Positions 16,128 through 24,959 of a DNA stretch of 64,000 nt are shown here, in pieces (within the stretch, counting starts at the first letter, position 1; each line of letters opens with the position of its first letter). The DNA is from Arthrobacter sp. NicSoilB4 (GTDB taxonomy: Bacteria > Actinomycetota > Actinomycetes > Actinomycetales > Micrococcaceae). A program made the translations under genes and the position numbers. The notes below the pieces were generated by a model that was not told the DNA's origin, made no database searches, and worked only from the letters and a program-made list of their open reading frames with translations. The stretch is from assembly GCF_019977335.1 (NCBI RefSeq), contig NZ_AP024653.1, positions 3,100,001 through 3,164,000 of the forward strand, in the 5' to 3' direction.

Positions 16128-18260
16128 TTACCACTTGTTGCGGGGCTTGAAGCCGCCTTCGGTGCGCGGCTTGCGGGCCGCGTCGGTGCCGACGCCACGC
16201 TCGTTGCGGTCACTGAAGGAGCGTCCGCCGCGGTCAGCGGAGGACCGCTCGCCGTCGTTCTTGCGGAACTCGCGCTTGAAGCCGCCATTGCCCTTGAAGT
16301 TGCCACCACGGTCGCCGCCGCCGGAGTACCCGCCGCGGTCGCCGCCGCGGCTGCCGCCCTGGTAGCTGCCACGGTCACCGGAAGGCTTGCGGCCGTTGTC
16401 CAGTTCGAGGTGGATCAGCTCGCCGCCGATCCGGGTGCGGGACAGGGCCTTCAGCTGGTCGGCGCTCAGGTCCGCCGGGAGCTCCACGAGGGAGTGGTCC
16501 GCGCGGATGTCGATTCCGCCGATCTGGGCCGAGGAGATGCCGCCTTCGTTTGCAATGGCACCAACGATGGAACCCGGCATGACGCGCTGGCGGCGTCCGA
16601 CGGCGATCCGGTAGGTGGCGTTGCCCTCGGTCAGGGTGCGGGTCGGGCCGCGTGAGCCGAAGCCGTCCTTGGAGCGCTCGCGCTTCTGGAACTCGGGCGC
16701 TGCCGGCAGTTCCTTGACCAGGAGCGGCTGTCCACCCTGGGCCATGACGGCCAGCGCGGCGGCGATCTCCGACGCCGGCACGTTGTGCTCTTCCTCGTAG
16801 GAGGAGATGAGGTCGCGGAACGCTGCGACGTCCTCGGACTCGAGGGTCTCCGTGATGCGCTCAGCGAACTTGCCCAGGCGCAGTGTGTTGACGGTCTCGG
16901 CCGTGGGCAGGTGCATCTGCTCCACCGGCTGGCGGGTTGCCTTCTCGATGGAACGCAGCAAGTACTTCTCCCGCGGCGTCATGAACAGGATCGCGTCGCC
17001 GGAACGGCCTGCACGGCCGGTGCGGCCGATGCGGTGGACGTAGGACTCGGTGTCGTGCGGGATGTCGTAGTTGACCACGTGGCTGACGCGCTCGACGTCG
17101 AGGCCGCGGGCGGCGACGTCGGTGGCGACGAGGATGTCGATCTTGCCGTCACGCAGGGCCTCGACCGTCCGCTCACGCTGCTGCTGCGGGATGTCGCCGT
17201 TGATGGCGGCAGCCTGGAATCCGCGGGAGCGCAGCTTGTCGGCGAGGTCCTCGGTGGCCATCTTGGTGCGGACGAAGGCGATGACGCCCTCGAACTCTTC
17301 GACCTCCAGGATGCGGGTCAGCGCGTCCAGCTTGTGCGGGCCCATGACCTGCAGGTAACGCTGGCGGGTGTTGGCACCCGTAGTGGTCTTGGACTTGACC
17401 TGGACCTCGGCCGGGTTGTTCAGGTACTGCTTGGACATCCGGCGGATCTGGCTCGGCATCGTGGCGGAGAACAGCGCAACCTGGCGGCCCGCGGGGGTCT
17501 GCTGGAAGATCTGTTCCACGTCTTCGGCGAAGCCCATGCGGAGCATCTCGTCGGCCTCATCCAGGACAAGGTACTGGAGCTCGGACAGGTCGAGGGAACC
17601 CTTGGAGATGTGGTCGATCACGCGGCCGGGGGTACCGACAACAACCTGGGCGCCGCGGCGCAGGCCGGCGAGCTGGGGGCCGTAGGCGGAGCCGCCGTAC
17701 ACCGGGAGGACGGTGAAGTCGTCGATGTGCTTGGCGTAGGAGGTGAAGGCTTCGGCGACCTGGAGGGCGAGCTCACGGGTCGGGGCAAGCACCAGGGCCT
17801 GGGTCTTGCGGGACGGGCCGTTGAGGTCGTGGAGTTCGGCCAGACGGGACAGTGCCGGTACTGCGAATGCTGCAGTCTTACCGGTACCGGTCTGGGCGAG
17901 GCCCACGACGTCGCGGCCTTCGAGCAGCAGCGGGATGGTTGCTGCCTGGATCGGGGACGGCTTCTCGTAGCCGACGTCCTGCAGGGCAGCGAGGACGCGG
18001 CCATCGATGCCGAGGTCAACGAACTTGACGCCTTCTTCTTCAGCGTCTTCTTCCTTAGCCGGGGCAGCCGTGGCTTCGTTCTTGGTGTCAGCCTGCGGCG
18101 CGGCCTCGGCAGCAGCCGGAGCCTCAACGTTCGCAGGAGCCTCGGTGAATTCCGGGGCGGAGCCGGCTGCGGGGGCAGCCGTTTCAGAAGTCTCGACGTC
18201 GACCGGGCTGTTCTCGGTGGCGAGTTCGGTTTCGACGGAGTTGTTCTGATTTTCGGGCAT
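16128..18260 (-). CDS. DEAD-box RNA helicase with RG-rich C-terminal tail (CsdA/DeaD-like)
   Basis: About 710 residues. An Ala/Glu/Pro-rich acidic N-terminal extension of ~85 residues precedes the Q motif (FVDLGIDGRVLAALQDVGYE). The helicase core shows AQTGTGKT (motif I), PTRELALQ, GTPGRV, LDEADEML (II), SAT (III) and YVHRIGRTGRAGR (VI). A DbpA-like RNA-binding domain and a basic Gly/Arg/Asp-rich tail with repeated GGDRGG units follow. It unwinds rRNA or mRNA in the cytoplasm, often at low temperature. ATG 18260 has GAGGA upstream; ATG 18281 is possible. Confidence 0.93.
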   Translation of the reverse strand: MPENQNNSVETELATENSPVDVETSETAAPAAGSAPEFTEAPANVEAPAAAEAAPQADTKNEATAAPAKEEDAEEEGVKFVDLGIDGRVLAALQDVGYEKPSPIQAATIPLLLEGRDVVGLAQTGTGKTAAFAVPALSRLAELHDLNGPSRKTQALVLAPTRELALQVAEAFTSYAKHIDDFTVLPVYGGSAYGPQLAGLRRGAQVVVGTPGRVIDHISKGSLDLSELQYLVLDEADEMLRMGFAEDVEQIFQQTPAGRQVALFSATMPSQIRRMSKQYLNNPAEVQVKSKTTTGANTRQRYLQVMGPHKLDALTRILEVEEFEGVIAFVRTKMATEDLADKLRSRGFQAAAINGDIPQQQRERTVEALRDGKIDILVATDVAARGLDVERVSHVVNYDIPHDTESYVHRIGRTGRAGRSGDAILFMTPREKYLLRSIEKATRQPVEQMHLPTAETVNTLRLGKFAERITETLESEDVAAFRDLISSYEEEHNVPASEIAAALAVMAQGGQPLLVKELPAAPEFQKRERSKDGFGSRGPTRTLTEGNATYRIAVGRRQRVMPGSIVGAIANEGGISSAQIGGIDIRADHSLVELPADLSADQLKALSRTRIGGELIHLELDNGRKPSGDRGSYQGGSRGGDRGGYSGGGDRGGNFKGNGGFKREFRKNDGERSSADRGGRSFSDRNERGVGTDAARKPRTEGGFKPRNKW

Positions 18261-18650
18261 AGGTGAAATATCCTCATCCATAGGGGCCAAGCGGCACAAC
18301 CCGAGGTGAGCGGAGCCGCAGTACGCGTGACCTGTATTGCCGGACGTACTTTGACCGGCCGGTCACATAGAAGCCCGGCGCTTTCGCAATCCCGTGGCAG
18401 GACTTCCCGCTGCATCTCTTGGCTGCTATCCCAGCAGTCTGTACAGCGTTTTCTTTAGCCGGCTCTCCCTATGAAAATGCCCGCATCACAATCTGCGGGC
18501 CCCAACACTTACCAGTCCTGCCTCAAGAATTGGGCAGGAATAAGGGATTTCCGGAGTGGGGGATATTTCAAGTGTAGGGCATTGATCCCGCCCATGGGTA
18601 ACCGAGAGGCCGACGGCGGCGGTGAGCTTGCGCACACGGCGGCCGGCCCG
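18261..18650. other. 390-base gene-free region: helicase leader and MOSC 3' end
   Basis: No coding sequence is supported here. The helicase-proximal part would form a long 5' leader and contains a perfect 14-base palindrome, TGACCGGCCGGTCA (18352-18365). A terminator hairpin for the MOSC gene lies at 18479-18500. Long leaders are common on cold-responsive helicase mRNAs, but no known thermosensor or riboswitch is recognised here. Confidence 0.5.
18479..18500 (-). terminator. Terminator hairpin downstream of the MOSC gene
   Basis: GCCCGCA (18479-18485) pairs with TGCGGGC (18494-18500) around an 8-base loop. On the minus strand it is followed by ATTTTC. It lies about 150 bases past the MOSC stop and upstream of the helicase leader. 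Confidence 0.55.
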
Positions 18651-19304
18651 CTACACGCCGAGGCGGCGCTGCAGCTTCTCGAACTCCTGATGGTACTCGG
18701 GCTGGAGGCGGATCTGCCCGTCGGCGTCGGCGTCCCGCAGGGCCTCCATGTCCTCAACTGTGGGGTCACTGAACCATTTGCCGATGGTGACGCCGTGGGC
18801 GGGGACGAAGATCCGGTGGATGTGGTCGCCCGCCTGGATGCTGCCGACCCGCACTACCCGCAGATACGTTCCCACGCGCCCTGCGTCGCCGAACCGCTTG
18901 ACCCAGTGCGGCTCGTGCATCCGACGCTGGAAAGTGGCGCAGGGGGTGCGGGGCGAGGTCACTTCGACTTCGACGTCGAGCCCGATCTTCCAGCGTTCAC
19001 CGATGACGGCGTTGGTGGCGCTGATGCCGGCGACGCGCAGGTTTTCGCCGAAGACCCCCGGCGGCAGCTCGCGCCCGAGCTCCGCTGCCCAGTAGTCGGC
19101 GTCGTCCTGGGAGTAGGCATAGAGCGCCTGGTCCTCGCCGCCGTGGTGGACCCGGCTGGCCTGGATGTCGCCGTGCAGGCCGAGCCTGTGCACCCTGACC
19201 GGTCCAGCCACGGACCGCTTGTCGATCGCCGTCACGCCCACACTTCCGGGGTCGTCCAGCAACTGGTGTACGCGGCAGACGGCGAGAACAGATGCGGTGT
19301 CCAT
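18651..19304 (-). CDS. MOSC domain protein (YiiM-like)
   Basis: A 217-residue MOSC protein. Landmarks are GPVRVHRLGLHGDIQASR, the acidic/aromatic segment QALYAYSQDDADYWAAEL, then PPGVFGENLRVAG and the conserved cysteine in SPRTPCATFQRRM. MOSC domains carry sulfur to molybdenum cofactors, and YiiM-type stand-alone proteins reduce N-hydroxylated bases and amines through Moco. No molybdenum cofactor genes are adjacent. ATG at 19304. Confidence 0.9.
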   Translation of the reverse strand: MDTASVLAVCRVHQLLDDPGSVGVTAIDKRSVAGPVRVHRLGLHGDIQASRVHHGGEDQALYAYSQDDADYWAAELGRELPPGVFGENLRVAGISATNAVIGERWKIGLDVEVEVTSPRTPCATFQRRMHEPHWVKRFGDAGRVGTYLRVVRVGSIQAGDHIHRIFVPAHGVTIGKWFSDPTVEDMEALRDADADGQIRLQPEYHQEFEKLQRRLGV

Positions 19305-19536
19305 GGCACCAGTGTAGGCCTGGACCCGCGGACCGGGCTCCGGCTGGACATGTCCCCCTCAGGCCGCCGAACCCCGCGCCACCGAACCCCGCACGACGCT
19401 CCTGCCCGGTTACTTTCCCGCAGACCGCGCAAGTGGCCGCCGACACCGGCGAGTCGGCGGGAATCCGCGCCTGGGTCCGGAGGTAACTGGGCAGGAAGGC
19501 CGGGCCGACGCCGGGACAAGACCGTAGGATGCTGGA

Positions 19537-20742
19537 ATGAGCAACGAGGCTGGCTTCCCCGGGTCTGCAGGATCCGACGTGTCCGACATCCTGGCGATCG
19601 ATTCCCTGCTGAGCGCCGGGGAACTGGCCGTGCGGGAGCGGGTCCGCGATTTCACGCAGCAGCGGATCCGGCCGGGCATCGCGGGCTGGTACGACGACGG
19701 CGTGTTCCCGCTGGAGCTGGCCCCGGAACTGGGAGAACTCGGAGTCCTTGGCATGCATCTGGAGGGCTACGGCTGCCCGGGCCGTTCCGCCGTCGAGTAC
19801 GGCCTGGCGGCGATGGAGCTGGAAGCCGGCGATTCCGGCATCCGCACCTTCGTCTCCGTCCAGGGTTCGCTGGCCATGACGGCGATCCACAAGTGGGGCT
19901 CCGAGGAACAGAAACAGGAGTGGCTCCCCCGGATGGCCGCCGGCGAACTGATCGGCAGTTTCGCGCTGACCGAGCCCACCGCCGGCTCGGACCCCGCCTC
20001 GATGAAGACCTTCGCCCGCCGTGACGGCGCCGGCGACGACGCCGGCTGGATCCTGGACGGCGCCAAACGCTGGATCGGGCTCGCCTCGGTGGCGGACGTG
20101 CTGGTGGTGTGGGCGATGACCGAGGATGGTGTCCGCGGCTTCCTTGTGCCCGCCGGCACCCCAGGGGTCACGGCCACGCCGATCGGGCAGAAGCTGTCGA
20201 TGCGCGCCTCGATCCAGTGTGATGTCACGTTCGACGGCGTCCGGCTGGGTCCCGAGGCCCTGCTGCCGGCCGCCAAGGGGCTGCGCGGACCCTTCAGCTG
20301 CCTGAACGAGGCCAGGTACGGGATTGCCTGGGGTGCGATGGGCGCGGCGCGGGACTCCTACGAGGCCGCGCTGAAATACGCGCAGGAGCGGCTGCAGTTC
20401 GGCAAACCGCTCGCCGGCTACCAGCTGACCCAGGAAAAGCTGGTGAACATGCTGCTGGAGATCCAGAAGGGCACCCTGCTGGCACTCCAGCTGGGCCGGC
20501 TCAAGGACGCCGGGAAACTGCGGCCCGAGCAGATCTCGCTGGGCAAGCTAAACAACGTGCGTGAGGCCATCGCGATCGCCCGCGAGGCCCGGACCATCCT
20601 GGGCGGGAACGGGATCACGCTGGACTATTCGCCGCTGCGGCACGCCGCCAACCTCGAGTCAGTCCGCACCTACGAGGGCACCGACGAGGTCCACACCCTG
20701 ATCCTGGGCCAGCACATCACCGGGCTGGCCGCCTTCCGTTAG
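19537..20742 (+). CDS. Acyl-CoA dehydrogenase, glutaryl-CoA dehydrogenase-like
   Basis: A 401-residue FAD flavoenzyme of the acyl-CoA dehydrogenase family. It shows GSFALTEPTAGSDPASMKT (FAD-contacting segment, residues ~142-160), then RYGIAWGAMGAARD, LGGNGITLDY and VRTYEGTDEVHTLILGQHI with the catalytic base Glu at residue ~380. The ending is closest to glutaryl-CoA dehydrogenases, which oxidise and decarboxylate glutaryl-CoA in lysine and aromatic breakdown, but the residues that set this substrate were not checked. ATG 19537. It converges on the SDR gene. Confidence 0.9.
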   Translation: MSNEAGFPGSAGSDVSDILAIDSLLSAGELAVRERVRDFTQQRIRPGIAGWYDDGVFPLELAPELGELGVLGMHLEGYGCPGRSAVEYGLAAMELEAGDSGIRTFVSVQGSLAMTAIHKWGSEEQKQEWLPRMAAGELIGSFALTEPTAGSDPASMKTFARRDGAGDDAGWILDGAKRWIGLASVADVLVVWAMTEDGVRGFLVPAGTPGVTATPIGQKLSMRASIQCDVTFDGVRLGPEALLPAAKGLRGPFSCLNEARYGIAWGAMGAARDSYEAALKYAQERLQFGKPLAGYQLTQEKLVNMLLEIQKGTLLALQLGRLKDAGKLRPEQISLGKLNNVREAIAIAREARTILGGNGITLDYSPLRHAANLESVRTYEGTDEVHTLILGQHITGLAAFR

Positions 20743-20759
20743 TCCCCGCCCTCCGCGCG

Positions 20760-21554
20760 TCAGGCGGAGAAGCCGCCGTCGGCCTTGAGCAGCTGGCCCG
20801 ACACCCAGCGGCCCTCGGGCGAGAGCAGGAACGCAACCGTCCCGGCCACATCCGCCGGGGTTCCGAGCCGCCCGCCGGGGTGGCGCCGGGCCAGGTCCTC
20901 GCGCAGCTCCCGGCCCATCCAGCCGGTGTCCACCGGACCCGGGTTGAGCGCATTGGCGGTGATTCCCTGCGGGCCGAGTTCCCGGGCCGCCGCGATCACG
21001 ATCCGGTCCAGTGCGCCCTTGGACGCGCCGTAGGGCAGGTTGAAGGCGGTGTGGTCGCTGGTCAAGGCCACTATCGCGCCGCCCCCAGCCGGTGCCTGCC
21101 GCGCAAATGCCGCGATCAGCTGCCAGCTGGCACGGGCGTTGACGGCGAAATGCCGCTCGAAGCTCTCCAAAGAAGTGTCCAGGATGCCTGAGTCCACGGA
21201 CTCGGCGTGGCTCAGAACGAGTCCCTGCAAGGGCCCGGCCTCCGCCGCGGTTGCCTCCATGAGCCTGTCCACGGCCTGCGGGTCCTGGAAGTCAGCCGGC
21301 AGTGCCACGACGGCGGCGCCGGTCGCCTGGAGTTCCGCGGTGAGGCGTCCGACGTCGTCGGGCTGGACGCCCCAGGGCATCCGCGCGTCGTAGTCCTGCC
21401 AGTACGTCAGTACGAGGTCCCAGCCGTCGGCCGCAAGGCGGCGGGCGATGCCGGCGCCGATTCCTGCCAGCCGGCCGACTCCGGTAATCAGGGCCGTCTT
21501 CCGGTGCGGCGCTGCGGGCGGGCCCGGCGGGTTCCCGGGGGAGGTGGCGTCCAT
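20760..21554 (-). CDS. SDR-family oxidoreductase
   Basis: A 264-residue short-chain dehydrogenase. The cofactor loop is ALITGVGRLAGIGAGIARRL, a variant with an insertion in TGxxxGxG. The Tyr-x3-Lys pair is in LPYGASKGALDRI, with a Ser-Asp-His step just before it, and the end NALNPGPVDTGWM...GQLLKADGGF is typical of classical SDRs. The substrate is unknown. ATG 21554 is chosen; the open frame upstream to 21773 is Pro/Arg-rich and non-coding in character. Confidence 0.87.
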   Translation of the reverse strand: MDATSPGNPPGPPAAPHRKTALITGVGRLAGIGAGIARRLAADGWDLVLTYWQDYDARMPWGVQPDDVGRLTAELQATGAAVVALPADFQDPQAVDRLMEATAAEAGPLQGLVLSHAESVDSGILDTSLESFERHFAVNARASWQLIAAFARQAPAGGGAIVALTSDHTAFNLPYGASKGALDRIVIAAARELGPQGITANALNPGPVDTGWMGRELREDLARRHPGGRLGTPADVAGTVAFLLSPEGRWVSGQLLKADGGFSA

Positions 21555-21591
21555 GGGCACCAGAATAGCGCCCGCCCCTGCCGGGTGAGCT

Positions 21592-22944
21592 CTAGCTCTT
21601 GGCCTGTTCAACGTCCGGGTGGACGTCGAAGGCCGGGCCCAGCGAGCCGCGCCGGAGTACCAGGAGCCAGCAGGCGAGGATGGCAAGGGCGCAGAACACG
21701 CCGGCGCTGGAGGCCATGATCCAGGCACCGGGCGTCTGGATGTCGAGGTTCTCCGCACCCAGCGCCGTGCCAATGGTCTTGGGCGAGAACAGAAAGACCA
21801 TGACCGAGATTCCCAGCACTCCGCCCATGAGCCCGCGCAGCCGGCGGTACCGCAGCGGGGTCTCGCGCAGGGTCCAGGCGAAGGCCGGCAGGACCGCCGC
21901 GACCCAGACCCAGTGGTGCGACCAGGACACCGGGCTGATCAGCAGCATGGTGAGCGCCGTCGCGGAGATGGCCACCACGCGCGATCCCTGGGCGCTGGCG
22001 GACCTGATAACCGCGGCGGCCACCGCTACCACCAGCAGGCTCAGCAGCAGCCACGGCACGGTGACTGAAGCTTCCGGGACGCCGAAGTGCAGGAGCGCGC
22101 CCTTGAGTGAGAGGTTGTCGACGTAGCCGGCGCCGCCGATCCGGGACGTGTCCGGGAGGATCTCCAGCCAGAACTGCAGGGACTCGGCCGGCCGGAGCAG
22201 CCAGCCGATCAGCACAGTGCCGGCGAAGCCCGCGCCCATGTTAAGAAGGCCCCGCCAGTCTTTGCGCATCAGGAAGTACAGCCCGAAGACCAGCGGCGTC
22301 AGTTTGATGCCGGCGGCGACGCCCACCAGGAATCCGGTGCCGGGGAAGCCGCTGGTCCAGTGCCGGTTCCGGGAAAGCAGGTCCGCCGCCATCACCCCCA
22401 TGAGCAGGATGTTGATCTGCCCGAAGGCCAGGGTTTCGCGCCAGGGGCCCAGGTTCAGCACCGCCAGGACCAGCACGGCGGCGCCCCAGCGGTTGCGTAC
22501 CGAGCCGAAGGTGGCCCTCCAGTCCGTCCGTGCATTCCAGTACCGCACTGCGCGCAGCGAAACCCAGCCCGCCACTACAGTCCCGGCCGCGTTGAAAATC
22601 GTCAGAGCCAGCGGTTCCGGCAGCCTCGCCAGCAGGCTGAAGAGCAGCGCGGCAAACGGCGGATACGTGAACGGCAGCTGGGGGCCGCCGGCCCAGTCCA
22701 TGTTGCCGCGGTACAGGTCCGACGGCGCCGCACCGGCGCCGTTGAGGATCTTGCCGCCGTGCCAGTAGACGCTGAAGTCAAGGCCCTGTTTCGCCCAGAC
22801 GCCGAGCCAGGTCCAGACCAGGAACAGCACCGCGGCCAGGGCCAGGATGGTGGAGAGCCGGCGAAGCTGCGGTACCGGAAGTCGCTGCCGAAGCCGTGAC
22901 GGTGGTGAAGGCGCGGGCCTGTTTTCGGCATCGAGCAGTGACAT
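21592..22944 (-). CDS. GT87-family (DUF2029) mannosyltransferase-like membrane protein
   Basis: A 450-residue polytopic GT-C fold glycosyltransferase. After a basic cytoplasmic N-terminus and the first helix it shows LDFSVYWHGGKILNGAG with the conserved Asp, PFTYPPFAALLFSLL, GPWRETLAFGQINILLMG, AAGIKLTPLVFGLYFL and LISPVSWSHHWVWVAAVLP. Family members (PimE and relatives) transfer alpha-1,2-mannose from polyprenol-phosphate-mannose onto cell-envelope lipoglycans outside the membrane. ATG 22944 follows GGGGGA; an ATG at 22992 is less likely. A clear paralog lies at 24960-26237. Confidence 0.87.
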   Translation of the reverse strand: MSLLDAENRPAPSPPSRLRQRLPVPQLRRLSTILALAAVLFLVWTWLGVWAKQGLDFSVYWHGGKILNGAGAAPSDLYRGNMDWAGGPQLPFTYPPFAALLFSLLARLPEPLALTIFNAAGTVVAGWVSLRAVRYWNARTDWRATFGSVRNRWGAAVLVLAVLNLGPWRETLAFGQINILLMGVMAADLLSRNRHWTSGFPGTGFLVGVAAGIKLTPLVFGLYFLMRKDWRGLLNMGAGFAGTVLIGWLLRPAESLQFWLEILPDTSRIGGAGYVDNLSLKGALLHFGVPEASVTVPWLLLSLLVVAVAAAVIRSASAQGSRVVAISATALTMLLISPVSWSHHWVWVAAVLPAFAWTLRETPLRYRRLRGLMGGVLGISVMVFLFSPKTIGTALGAENLDIQTPGAWIMASSAGVFCALAILACWLLVLRRGSLGPAFDVHPDVEQAKS

Positions 22945-23026
22945 GGGTCCCCCAAATTTTGACGATTCGAGGCCGACTCGGGGCGCCATCAAGGCGCCCA
23001 GCCTCGCCGCTCATCCTACAGAAGCC

Positions 23027-24349
23027 CTACGCGGAAACTGCGACGACGTCCTTCCTGCGGGCGTCCTTGCGGATGGTCGCACTCACGACGGCGGCGATGG
23101 TGCACATCGCGGCGGCACCGAACCAGGCGTAGGTGTACTGTCCGGTGGCGTCCCGGATGGCGCCGGCCGCCAGGGCCGCGGCGGCCGCGCCGAGCTGGTG
23201 GGCGGCGAAGACCCAGCCGAACACAACGCTGCCGTCCGCGCCGAAGATCTGGCGGCAGATGGCGGCGGTGGGCGGTACGGTGGCCACCCAGTCCAGTCCG
23301 TAGATCACCACGAACACGATCATGCTGGGCTGGACGGTGGCGCTGAGCAGCAACGGCAGCACCAGCAGGCCAATGCCGCGGAACTGGTAGTAGACCGCGA
23401 GCAGGATCCGCGGGTTGAAGCGGTCAGTCAGCCAGCCGGAGGCGATCGTCCCGACGATGTCGAAGATCCCGACGACGGCCAGCAGGCCCGCCGCGGTGGT
23501 CGGGGCCATGCCGTGGTCATGGGCGGAAGGGATGAAGTGCGTGCCGATCAGGCCGTTGGTGGTGGCGCCGCAGATCGCGAACCCCGCGACAAGCGCCCAG
23601 AAGGTCCGCACCTTGCTTGCCCGCTTGAGCACCTGCAGCGCCCTGACGGCAGCATTCTGGCGCGGTTCCCCGGTGCCGGCTGCTGCGGCGTCCGGCCCGG
23701 GAGTGGACTCCTCCTCGGCACCGTAGGGAAGCACCCCGGCGTCGGCCGGTGAGTTCTTCAGGAACTTCAGGACAAGCGGAACGACGGCGAGGGCGCCGGC
23801 AGCGATCAGCATGGAGGCCTGCCGCCAGCCCGGGTCCTGGGCGAGGGCTGCAATGAACGGTAGGAAGACCAACTGCCCTGCGGCACTGCCGGCGGTGAGG
23901 ATCCCGATGACCAGGCCGCGGCTTTTCGCGAACCAGGTGTTGGCTATGGTCGCGGCGAAGACCAGTGCCATGGACCCGGTGCCGAGCCCGATGAGCAGCC
24001 CCCAGGTGAGCAGGATCTGCCAGGACTGCGTGACCAGCACCGTCAGGGCGCTGCCGGCCGCGATCAGCACGAGCGCCACGGCGGTGACCGCGCGGATGCC
24101 GAAGCGTTCCATCAGGGCCGCGGCGAAGGGTGCGGTGAGGCCGAAGAGCACCAGGTTGATGCTGACCGCGGCCGAGAGCACGGTGGTGGACCAGCCGAAC
24201 TCGTTCTGCAGCGGCACCATCAGCACGCCCGGCGCGGCCCGGAACCCCGCGGCCCCGACCAGTGCCAGGAAGGCGACCACGGCGACGATCCAGGCCGGGT
24301 GGATCCTGCGCTTCGGAGCGGGCAGCAGCGTGGTTTCGGGGGCGCTCAT
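23027..24349 (-). CDS. MFS transporter
   Basis: A 440-residue major facilitator protein with about 12 helices and a charged central loop near residues 205-245 (Glu/Pro/Gly-rich). The first half begins PAWIVAVVAFLALVGAAGFR and contains MVPLQNEFGWSTTVLSAAVS, which resembles the OFA/monocarboxylate-type MFS group. ATG 24349 overlaps the stop of the HxlR regulator by four bases, so the regulator probably controls this exporter or importer. The substrate is unknown. Confidence 0.88.
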   Translation of the reverse strand: MSAPETTLLPAPKRRIHPAWIVAVVAFLALVGAAGFRAAPGVLMVPLQNEFGWSTTVLSAAVSINLVLFGLTAPFAAALMERFGIRAVTAVALVLIAAGSALTVLVTQSWQILLTWGLLIGLGTGSMALVFAATIANTWFAKSRGLVIGILTAGSAAGQLVFLPFIAALAQDPGWRQASMLIAAGALAVVPLVLKFLKNSPADAGVLPYGAEEESTPGPDAAAAGTGEPRQNAAVRALQVLKRASKVRTFWALVAGFAICGATTNGLIGTHFIPSAHDHGMAPTTAAGLLAVVGIFDIVGTIASGWLTDRFNPRILLAVYYQFRGIGLLVLPLLLSATVQPSMIVFVVIYGLDWVATVPPTAAICRQIFGADGSVVFGWVFAAHQLGAAAAALAAGAIRDATGQYTYAWFGAAAMCTIAAVVSATIRKDARRKDVVAVSA

Positions 24350-24885
24350 AGGGCGGGTCCGTTCTGGGAGGGGGCTTTTGCGGACGGGCCCGGGGAGGCG
24401 TAGGTCGCGGCGAGCGGTACGGGGTCCGGGGTTCTGGTGAGGCTGTGCCAGCTCGTGTTCCGGGCAGTGAGCCGTTCCCCGCATTCGGTGCAGCTGTCCG
24501 CGGAGGTGGTGCGCGCGCCGCAACCGGTGTGGACCACGAACATGTGGGCTTGCTCCGAGGGGGCCGGCAGGTGCTTTTCGGCCCAGATCACGACGGCGTT
24601 GAGCACCGGCAGCGCGTCCTCCCCCATCTCGGTGAGGACGTACTCCTGGCGGGTGCGGCCGCCGTCGTCGTACGGGCTTCGGGTGAGCAGACCGGCGTCG
24701 ACCAGCGCCGCCAGTCGTTTGGTGAGGACGGAATCCGCCGCCCCGAGCCGGGACTTCATCGCGTCGAAGCGGCCGTTGCCGAAGAAGACCTCACGGAGGA
24801 CCAGCATGCCCCACGGATCGCCGAGGATGTCCAGGCCGCGGGCCATGCTGCAGTTCCGCTGGGACCAGTCGGATCGAAGTGCCAT
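24346..24885 (-). CDS. HxlR-family transcriptional regulator with C-terminal Cys cluster
   Basis: A 179-residue winged-helix regulator. It starts with the HxlR hallmark CSMARGLDILGDPWGMLVLR (residues 12-31), then FDAMKSRLGAADSVLTKRLA and the wing DDGGRTRQEYVLTEMGED. After the ~115-residue HTH core an extension carries HTGCGARTTSADSCTECGE, which looks like a small zinc ribbon, followed by a disordered Pro/Ser tail. It is the first gene of a two-gene unit with the MFS transporter. ATG at 24885. Confidence 0.9.
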   Translation of the reverse strand: MALRSDWSQRNCSMARGLDILGDPWGMLVLREVFFGNGRFDAMKSRLGAADSVLTKRLAALVDAGLLTRSPYDDGGRTRQEYVLTEMGEDALPVLNAVVIWAEKHLPAPSEQAHMFVVHTGCGARTTSADSCTECGERLTARNTSWHSLTRTPDPVPLAATYASPGPSAKAPSQNGPAL

Positions 24886-24895
24886 GCGGACAAAC

Positions 24896-24922
24896 CTAGC
24901 TGACTATCTTCAAGAAAGCTAG
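24896..24922. promoter_or_regulatory. Candidate HxlR operator
   Basis: CTAGCT (24896-24901) and AGCTAG (24917-24922) flank the 9-base palindrome TCTTCAAGA (24907-24915). The site is just upstream of the HxlR start, in an AT-rich patch within GC-rich DNA. Autoregulation is inferred from position only. Confidence 0.4.
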
Positions 24923-24959
24923 ATGTTTCGTCGAGTTTGGGCGGGGAACCCGGGCCCCG

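Noticed and set aside
16140..16390. Repeat-like GGC/CGG-rich sequence considered as a tandem repeat or CRISPR-like array
   Set aside because: It encodes the Gly/Arg/Asp-rich tail of the helicase. Unit lengths vary with the codons and there are no spacers.
16785..18266. Plus-strand open frame antisense to the DEAD-box helicase (493 codons)
   Set aside because: Antisense shadow; the helicase motifs on the other strand are unambiguous.
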